Source of the DNA: an uncultured Kiritimatiellota bacterium
Lineage (GTDB): Bacteria > Verrucomicrobiota > Kiritimatiellia > RFP12 > DVOR01
Reading direction: 5' to 3'
Length of the DNA stretch: 60,226 nt
Assembly: GCA_944391085.1 (NCBI GenBank)
Contig: CALXSE010000013.1
Location: 1-60,226, forward strand
Shown here: positions 54,584-60,226 of the stretch, one piece after another
Layout of the letters: every line of letters starts with the position of its first letter
How positions within the stretch are numbered: position 1 is the stretch's first letter
Notes under the pieces: generated by a model
Told to the model about the DNA's origin: nothing
Database searches by the model: none
What the model saw: only the letters and a program-made list of their open reading frames with translations
Translations under genes and position numbers: made by a program

Positions 54584-57256
54584 ATGGACAAGAACTACGA
54601 CCCGAAGGCCGTCGAGGCGAAATGGTACCCCTGGTGGGAGCGGCAGGGCTGCTTCCATGACGAGCCGAGCCGCGGAGGTGCGCCTTATGCCGTGGTCATC
54701 CCGCCGCCGAACGTCACGGGCATCCTGCACATGGGCCACGCGCTGAACCAGACCATCCAGGACGTGCTTGTGCGCTGGCATCGAATGCGCGGCGACAACA
54801 CCGTCTGGGTGCCCGGCACCGACCACGCGGGCATCGCCACGCAGAACGTGGTGGAGAAGGCCCTGCGCAAGGAGGGCAAGCGCCGCCAGGATCTGGGGCG
54901 GGAGGCGTTCATCGACCGCGTGTGGGAGTGGAAGCGGCAGTACGGCGGCACCATCGTCCACCAGCAGCGGATGCTCGGCAACTCCACGGACTGGCAGCGC
55001 GAGCGCTTCACCATGGACGAGGGCCTCTCCGACGCCGTCGCGAAGGTCTTCTGCGACCTCTACGACGAGGGGCTCATCTACCGCGGCAACTACATCGTCA
55101 ACTGGTGCCCCCGATGCGGCACGGCCCTCGCCGACGACGAGGTGGAGCACGAGCCCAACGCCGGCCACCTGTGGTACGTCCGCTATCCCGTCGCGGGAAG
55201 CGAAGGCGAATTCGTCACGGTGGCGACGACGCGCCCGGAGACGCTCCCCGGGGACACGGCAGTGGCCGTGAACCCTTCCGATGAGCGCTATGCCCACCTC
55301 AAGGGCAAGAAGGTCATCCTGCCGCTGGTGGGCAAGGAAATCCCCGTCGTCTTCGACGATTACGTGGAAAAGGAGTTCGGCACGGGCGTGGTGAAGATCA
55401 CCCCGGCGCACGACGCCAACGACTTCGCCGTCGGCCAACGCCATGGCCTGCCGCAGGTGGACGTGATGAACGGCGACGGCACGATGAACGCCCTCTCGGG
55501 CTACGAGGGGATGGATCGCTTCGCCTGCCGCGAGGCCATCGTGAAGGATCTTGAGAAGGGCGGTTACCTCGTCAAGGTCGAGGACTACCAAAACCAGGTC
55601 GGCCACTGCTACCGCTGCCACACCGTCGTCGACAGCCGCCTCTCCAAGCAATGGTTCGTGCGCATGAAGCCCCTCGCCCAGCCCGCCATCGAGGCCGTCC
55701 GCAAGGGCGAGATCACCATCCAGCCCAAGCGCTGGGAGAGCGTCTTCTTCAACTGGATGGAGAACATCCGCGACTGGTGCATCAGCCGCCAGATCTGGTG
55801 GGGCCACCGCATCCCCGTCTACACCTGCCGCGACTGCGGCCACGAATGGGCCGCCCCCGCCAAGCCCGCCGCCTGCCCCAAATGCGGCGCCGCGGCCATC
55901 GACCAGGATCCGGACGTCCTCGACACCTGGTTCTCCTCCTGGCTCTGGCCCTTCTCCGTCTTCGGCTGGCCCAAGCAAACCGCCGATCTTGCCTTCTACT
56001 ACCCCACATGCGACCTCATCACCGGCGCGGACATCCTCTTCTTCTGGGTCGCGCGCATGATGATGGCGGGATTCCACTTCATGGGCAAGGCGCCCTTCCG
56101 GAACGTCATCCTCCACGGCATCGTCCGCGACGCGCAGGGGCGCAAGATGTCCAAGAGCCTCGGTAACTCCCTTGACCCCCTCGAGGTCATCGGGCAATAC
56201 TCCGCCGACGCCCTCCGCTTCTCCCTCGCCCTCATCACCTCCATGGAAACCGACACCAAGGTGGACATGGGCAAGTTCGAAATCGGCCGCAACTTCGGCA
56301 CCAAACTCTGGAACGCCGCCCGCTTCCTGCAGATGAACGCCGAAAAGCTCCCCGGCTTCTCCTTCGCCGACCACGCCGGCGGCGGCCTCGACCTCGACCC
56401 CGCCCTCCTGCGCGACGACGACCGCCACCTCCTCCTCAAGGCCCACCGCACCTGCGCCGCGCTCAACGCCGCGCTCGCCAAATACCGCATCCAGGACGGC
56501 GCGCTGGCCATCTACGACTTCGCCTGGACCGACTTCTGCGACTGGTACCTCGAGTACGCCAAGGCCGACCTCAACTCCCCAGACGAGGCCCGCCGCCGCC
56601 AAGTCCTCGCCATCCTCGCCCACGTCTACGGCCAAATCCTCCGCCTCCTCCACCCCTACATGCCCTTCGTCACCGAGGAAATCTGGCACCAGCTCGGCTA
56701 CTGCGCCGAGGGCGAGACCATCATGCGCGCCCCCTATCCCACCGGTTGCGCCCCGGACCAAATCGCCGCCTGGGGCCTTGCCGACGACGTCCTCGACTAC
56801 GTCGAGACCAAGCGCGACCTCATCACCGGCATCCGCGCCCTGCGCGCCGAGGCCGGCCTCGCCCCCGCCCTCAACGTCCGCGTCCTCCTCCACCCCGCCA
56901 CCGACGCCCTCCGCGACCGCCTCTCCCGCGACGCCGACACCCTCAAAGCCGCCGTCCGCGCCGAGGCCATCGCGTTCGTCGACGCCGCCCCCGAGGCCCC
57001 CATGCCCTCCAAGCTCCTCAAGGCCGGCGCCGTCTACCTCCCCCTCGACGGGCTCGTCGACGCCAAGGCCGAGGCCGAGAAGCTGGACAAGGAAATCGCC
57101 AAACTCCAAGGCTTCCTCAACGGCGTCAACGCCAAGCTCAGCAACCAGGCCTTCGTCTCCAAGGCCCCCGCCCCCATCATCCAGAACCAGCGCGACCGCA
57201 AGGCCGAGCTCGAGGCCCAACTCGCCACCCTCCACGCCCGCCGCGCCGCCCTCTGA
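54584..57256 (+). CDS. valS: Valyl-tRNA synthetase
   Basis: This 890-residue class I synthetase has the HIGH-type motif as ILHMGHALN and the KMSKS motif as KMSKSLGNS. The editing domain sits between (TTRPETLPGDTAVAVNP). It also has WCPRCGTALADDEVE, a zinc-type CRDCGHEWAAPAKPAACPKC, and the ValRS C-terminal coiled-coil arm (KLDKEIAKLQGFLNGVNAKL). ATG 54584 fits AGAGGA. Codons change from G-ending to C-ending along the gene. Confidence 0.97.
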   Translation: MDKNYDPKAVEAKWYPWWERQGCFHDEPSRGGAPYAVVIPPPNVTGILHMGHALNQTIQDVLVRWHRMRGDNTVWVPGTDHAGIATQNVVEKALRKEGKRRQDLGREAFIDRVWEWKRQYGGTIVHQQRMLGNSTDWQRERFTMDEGLSDAVAKVFCDLYDEGLIYRGNYIVNWCPRCGTALADDEVEHEPNAGHLWYVRYPVAGSEGEFVTVATTRPETLPGDTAVAVNPSDERYAHLKGKKVILPLVGKEIPVVFDDYVEKEFGTGVVKITPAHDANDFAVGQRHGLPQVDVMNGDGTMNALSGYEGMDRFACREAIVKDLEKGGYLVKVEDYQNQVGHCYRCHTVVDSRLSKQWFVRMKPLAQPAIEAVRKGEITIQPKRWESVFFNWMENIRDWCISRQIWWGHRIPVYTCRDCGHEWAAPAKPAACPKCGAAAIDQDPDVLDTWFSSWLWPFSVFGWPKQTADLAFYYPTCDLITGADILFFWVARMMMAGFHFMGKAPFRNVILHGIVRDAQGRKMSKSLGNSLDPLEVIGQYSADALRFSLALITSMETDTKVDMGKFEIGRNFGTKLWNAARFLQMNAEKLPGFSFADHAGGGLDLDPALLRDDDRHLLLKAHRTCAALNAALAKYRIQDGALAIYDFAWTDFCDWYLEYAKADLNSPDEARRRQVLAILAHVYGQILRLLHPYMPFVTEEIWHQLGYCAEGETIMRAPYPTGCAPDQIAAWGLADDVLDYVETKRDLITGIRALRAEAGLAPALNVRVLLHPATDALRDRLSRDADTLKAAVRAEAIAFVDAAPEAPMPSKLLKAGAVYLPLDGLVDAKAEAEKLDKEIAKLQGFLNGVNAKLSNQAFVSKAPAPIIQNQRDRKAELEAQLATLHARRAAL

Positions 57257-57298
57257 CGGCCCCCGGCCCCCACGCACCACTCCCGGCAGGCCCCCCTC

Positions 57299-59638
57299 AT
57301 GCGCACCACGTTCCCCCTCGCCTTGCTCTGCCTTGGCCTCCTCACCGCCGCGATCGCCCGCGCCGCCGCGCCCACGCCCATCCTCACCTGGCCCGGCGAC
57401 CGTGAACCTTTGACCTATAGAGTCCACTTTGCGGCAGACGATTATCCCCAGCTCCGCAAGGCCGCCTCCACCATCCGGCGCGGCGCCCGTGGGGTCGGTT
57501 GGTACGGTCTCTCCGGGATGACCTTCTCGGCCTGGGTCTACGTCCCCAAAAGTCCCCACAAAGCCAAGGGCATCGTCCGTTTCAACGCCATGCCCGGCAC
57601 GGGCCACCACATCCACAACACCATCTCCCTATGGCTGGACCCCGAAAAGGACGGCGCCTACAAGCTCATCCTCAACCGCCACGGCGCCGACACCGACGCC
57701 GTCGTCCCCTTCCCCGCCGAGCTCGTGGGCAAATGGGTCCACATCGCCCTCTCCTTCCCCAAGTTCGCCAAGAGCGGCACCCCCAGGACAACCCCCTGCG
57801 TCATCGTGGTCGATGGTCAAACCTACCAATGCCAGCTGACCAACATCCTCCAAAACTGCCTGGCCTCCCTCATCCTCGAGGGCGAGGGCGTCGCCATCAC
57901 CCGCGCCGCCCTCTACGACGAACCCCTCTCCGAAGACTTCACCCCCCAAGACGCCGCCCGCGCCATCATCACCCGCACCACTCCGTCCGACAAGCGCCCC
58001 CAACCGCCCTACCACTGGACCTGCGGCGACGGCGGCCCTGGCCGTACCAACTGGCTCTACGGCCACAGACTCAAAGCGGAAGGCGGCCGTGAGCACCTCC
58101 GCACCCCAAGCGGCGAAGGCACCTCCGTCCGCTACTATACCGTCGGGGACTCCCTCGCCACCCAGCCCCTCGCCTCCGGCGACACCGCCACCTTTGTTGT
58201 CGTCGGTAAGTTTGGTTCCACCCCCGGCAGCATCCTCCTCAGCCTCGCCATCGGCGACAACGCCTGCTCCCCCAAATATGACCACCTCCGCCTGGAACGC
58301 GGCGAAGGCGACACCATCACCCTCCGCACCGACTCCAAAAAAATCCCCTTCACCCCCATCACCGTCCGCCTGCCGGACGCCTCCGAAGCCTTCCACTGCT
58401 ACACCATCCGCCACGAACGCGGCGAACTCTCCCTCTGGGTCGACGGCAAACGCCAAGGCACCGCCCACCCGACCCTCCCGAACAACAATTGCCTCAACAT
58501 CCGCGCCCTCCAGTTCGGCACCCTCTACGGCGGCGAAGAATCGCTCATGACGCCCGGCGCCGACCTCCAAGGCTTCATCGTCGACGACCTCAAAATCTAC
58601 GGCCGCGCCCTCACCCCAGAAGAAATCGGCCACGTCTCCGGCCTCCTCAAAATCGACGGCAAACAGCCCCTCGCCGCGCCAGGCGCCGCCACCCCCACCC
58701 CCCGCGCGGCCCACCCACACGCCAGGCGCCCCCCCAACGCCCCAAAAGCCACCCCCGCCGGCGCCCCCCTCAACCTCCCCACCCTCCCCGCCGGCGCACC
58801 CCTCCCCGACGCCGCCGCCCAAGCCGAAGCCCGCGACTTCCTCAGCGAACTCCTCGGCGACGAAAAGATCGCCTCCCAAGACCTCCTCCAAATGCTCTCC
58901 GAGGCCGAAGGCGACGCCACACGCCTCGTCCTCCTCACCCGCGCCGAAAACGCCCTCGTCAAAGAAGGCCGCCCCGACGCCGCCCTCCAAGTCCTCGCCC
59001 TGCGCGAACACGCCTTCCCCGGCGCCGTCAAAGACGCCGAAGCCGTGGCCATCCTCAAAGAAGCCCTCCGCGACACCGCCGTCAAAGCCCCCGACGCCGC
59101 CATCGCCCACGCCCGCTTCCTCCTCGACTTCGCCCTCCAAAACGACCGCCCCAAACTCATCCAATCCGTCAAGGACCTCACCGCGCAAATCGACCGCTGG
59201 CTTGCCAAAGGCAAAACCCACGCCGAATGGAAACGCGCTCTCGCCGCCGTCGACAAAGCCCGCGCCGCCCAAGCCAAACTCGACACCCTCCGCAAAGCCG
59301 CCGCCGACGGCGACCCAAAAGCCACCCGACTCTACGGCGAAGCCCTCGCCCAACTCGGGCAATGGGACGACGAAACCCTCGGCGCCCTCGCCATCTGCGA
59401 CGACAAAACCCTCGCCGCCCTCGCCGCCGACGAAGCCATGGACAGCCCCCCCAGCGCCGAAGCCGCCCTCGACCTCGCCGACCGCTGGTGGGACTACGCC
59501 GACGCCCGCAAAGACACCCCCTTCGCCCGCGCCTGCCGCCGCCACGCCGCCGACCTCTACGCCATCGGCAAACCCGCCGCGCGCGGCCTCGTCCGCCGCC
59601 TCATCGACAAACGCATCGAAGACGCCCGCGCCGAATAA
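57299..59638 (+). CDS. Secreted LamG-domain protein with PVC-type helical C-terminus
   Basis: This 779-residue protein has a signal peptide (about 1-24, cut after ARA). It has a first concanavalin A-like/LamG domain (about 40-205, SGMTFSAWVYV, GKWVHIALSF) and a second (about 250-450, HCYTIRHERGELSLWVDGK, DDLKIYGRALTPEEI). A Pro/Ala-rich linker follows (about 462-510), then a long helical region to the end. The last part (LADRWWDYADARKDTPF ... GLVRRLIDKRIEDA) resembles a C-terminal module common in PVC-group secreted proteins. Function unknown; carbohydrate or surface binding is likely. Confidence 0.78.
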   Translation: MRTTFPLALLCLGLLTAAIARAAAPTPILTWPGDREPLTYRVHFAADDYPQLRKAASTIRRGARGVGWYGLSGMTFSAWVYVPKSPHKAKGIVRFNAMPGTGHHIHNTISLWLDPEKDGAYKLILNRHGADTDAVVPFPAELVGKWVHIALSFPKFAKSGTPRTTPCVIVVDGQTYQCQLTNILQNCLASLILEGEGVAITRAALYDEPLSEDFTPQDAARAIITRTTPSDKRPQPPYHWTCGDGGPGRTNWLYGHRLKAEGGREHLRTPSGEGTSVRYYTVGDSLATQPLASGDTATFVVVGKFGSTPGSILLSLAIGDNACSPKYDHLRLERGEGDTITLRTDSKKIPFTPITVRLPDASEAFHCYTIRHERGELSLWVDGKRQGTAHPTLPNNNCLNIRALQFGTLYGGEESLMTPGADLQGFIVDDLKIYGRALTPEEIGHVSGLLKIDGKQPLAAPGAATPTPRAAHPHARRPPNAPKATPAGAPLNLPTLPAGAPLPDAAAQAEARDFLSELLGDEKIASQDLLQMLSEAEGDATRLVLLTRAENALVKEGRPDAALQVLALREHAFPGAVKDAEAVAILKEALRDTAVKAPDAAIAHARFLLDFALQNDRPKLIQSVKDLTAQIDRWLAKGKTHAEWKRALAAVDKARAAQAKLDTLRKAAADGDPKATRLYGEALAQLGQWDDETLGALAICDDKTLAALAADEAMDSPPSAEAALDLADRWWDYADARKDTPFARACRRHAADLYAIGKPAARGLVRRLIDKRIEDARAE

Positions 59639-59867
59639 CCCCGTCCACCCCCGCCCCGGCCAATCAATAAACAGCCGCCAAACTGGGTCTGCATGACCCA
59701 CGAAGCAACGCGCGATTTGCGCGGGCGCCCCTCGCCAGAGACCAACAACGACCCCGGGCGCGGCCTTTCCCGGAAGCCCCCGCCAAACCGACGGGCAAAA
59801 AAAGGTGGCCGCCCCCCGCCGCGTTGTGCTATTCCATTGATACGTCCCGGGATGAGCCGGCACACCC
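59639..59867. other. Gene-free spacer after the LamG gene
   Basis: No gene is seen. There is a small hairpin GGGTC/GACCC (59684-59698). The segment TGTGCTATTCC near 59825-59834 resembles the extended -10 boxes of this genome, but with a poor hexamer. It leads into the structured element at 59868. Confidence 0.4.
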
Positions 59868-60016
59868 AAGCGTTGTGGCGACACAACGCGGACGACTTAC
59901 GAAACTTAGGAACTTTCACCAAGCGTCCGCGAAGTGAGCAAATGCACCTGCATTTGCCCCTTTCGTTGTTCTTGGTAGGGCATTCCTAAGGCCTCGTAAG
60001 TGACATCGAAAGGGGC
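59868..60016. other. Densely hairpinned non-coding element
   Basis: Four exact inverted repeats lie almost end to end: GCGTTGTG/CACAACGC around a GCGA tetraloop (59870-59889); GCGGACG/CGTCCGC (59888-59930); GCAAATGCA/TGCATTTGC (59938-59957); and GCCCCTTTCG/CGAAAGGGGC (59956-60016). Imperfect outer arms ACTTACGAAACTTAGGAA and TTCCTAAGGCCTCGTAAG also pair. The region is AT-richer than coding DNA and has no ORF. It ends 58 bp before a short ORF that is only a signal peptide. It could be a structured leader RNA, a riboregulator or the end of a mobile repeat. Confidence 0.6.
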
Positions 60017-60074
60017 CTTCTCGTCCCAGGCCGCTTCCGATTCCGCAACGGGGCGAAAGGAGCCCCACACCCAC

Positions 60075-60152
60075 ATGAAACGCACACTCCTCACCGCGGC
60101 CTGCGCCGCCCTGGCCCTCGGCGCCGCCCAGGCCTTGAACATCGACTGGTGA
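60075..60152 (+). CDS. Signal-peptide-only ORF (truncated secreted protein or leader)
   Basis: This is a 25-codon ORF: a basic start (MKRTLL), a hydrophobic core rich in Ala and Leu, an AQA cleavage site and then only LNIDW before TGA. AAAGGAG (60056-60062) lies 12 bases upstream. Secreted proteins of this group often begin the same way and continue. After the stop, the frame stays open through purine-rich DNA to the window end. It may be a gene broken by a frameshift or stop, a translated leader, or a real secreted peptide. Confidence 0.45.
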   Translation: MKRTLLTAACAALALGAAQALNIDW

Positions 60153-60226
60153 TTTGGAGCAGGAGGGGTGAGAAGGGGGAAAAGGGGGGAAAGGGGCGGA
60201 ATAGGAAGGACTTGTGGGGATTTTCG
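60153..60226. repeat. Purine-rich low-complexity tail
   Basis: From about 60155 the plus strand is nearly all G and A, with several runs of four to six G. It differs from everything else in the window. It may be a slippage-prone tract, a G-quadruplex-forming sequence or an assembly artefact at an edge. Confidence 0.4.

Noticed and set aside
59868..60016. CRISPR array or known riboswitch
   Set aside because: The repeats are inverted and all different, not direct and regularly spaced. I could match no riboswitch core.

Overview
The window looks like chromosomal DNA from an uncultured, GC-rich, anaerobic, Gram-negative member of the PVC group. Kiritimatiellae-like Verrucomicrobiota is my best guess. 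This is inference, not a database result. The support is: lipid A and outer-membrane genes (lpxI, an AsmA-like protein, lipoproteins); oxygen-sensitive Fe-S enzymes (single-chain serine ammonia-lyase, class I fumarase beta subunit, [FeFe] hydrogenase); a LamG protein and a BspA-like LRR protein of the kind common in that group; and heavy use of G- or C-ending codons. Almost all of it is ordinary core genome. There is no phage, integrase, transposase or CRISPR array.

Layout. 1-534: AT-richer non-coding DNA with a consensus promoter and a short direct repeat. 535-3853: MoxR ATPase, DUF58 protein, L-serine ammonia-lyase. 3909-4069 (minus): initiator tRNA-Met and tRNA-Arg. 4399-8318: accD, accA, an ELM1-family protein, an FtsB-like protein, lpxI. 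8327-10726: a leucine-rich leader peptide and terminator ahead of leuA, then a fumarase beta subunit. 10786-13453 (minus): a [2Fe-2S] protein, a group-B-type [FeFe] hydrogenase, a C_GCAxxG_C_C protein and ybaK. 13454-14957: decayed gene fragments. 14958-18651 (minus): a galactose operon (mutarotase, sugar permease, galactokinase). 18864-28066: exonuclease, acyltransferase, esterase, argC, parB, then a four-gene block ending in a DUF2156-GNAT fusion. 28184-31966: a secreted GH2 beta-galactosidase. 32095-32276 (minus): two identical tRNA-Asp genes. 32399-33088 (minus): DUF1275 membrane protein. 33235-33348: a candidate small RNA. 33643-41420: pdxA, LRR protein, rsmD, a metX-metW fusion, cysE, a secreted protein, AsmA-like protein, trmL. 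41515-46966: oxidoreductase, metG, panC, coiled-coil protein. 47119-48120: gapA. 48419-54533: glycosyltransferase, S2P protease, ychF, dacA, lipoprotein, rsmE, tyrA. 54584-59638: valS and a LamG protein. 59639-60226: a densely hairpinned non-coding segment and an ORF that is only a signal peptide.

How the genes fit together. Galactose released outside by the beta-galactosidase could be imported, epimerised and phosphorylated by the galactose operon and oxidised through gapA. Fermentation or redox sensing would involve the hydrogenase, serine ammonia-lyase and fumarase. Amino-acid supply is represented by leuA, argC, tyrA, metXW and cysE. Envelope building is represented by accDA, lpxI, plsC, dacA, AsmA-like protein and the S2P protease.

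The most interesting signals are regulatory. They are: a compact two-hairpin RNA with its own promoter and a perfect terminator (33270-33348); a leucine attenuator before leuA; -10 boxes so close to start codons that several mRNAs should be leaderless; a recurring TTGCG -35 box with A-tracts; and a drift from G-ending to C-ending codons along transcription units.
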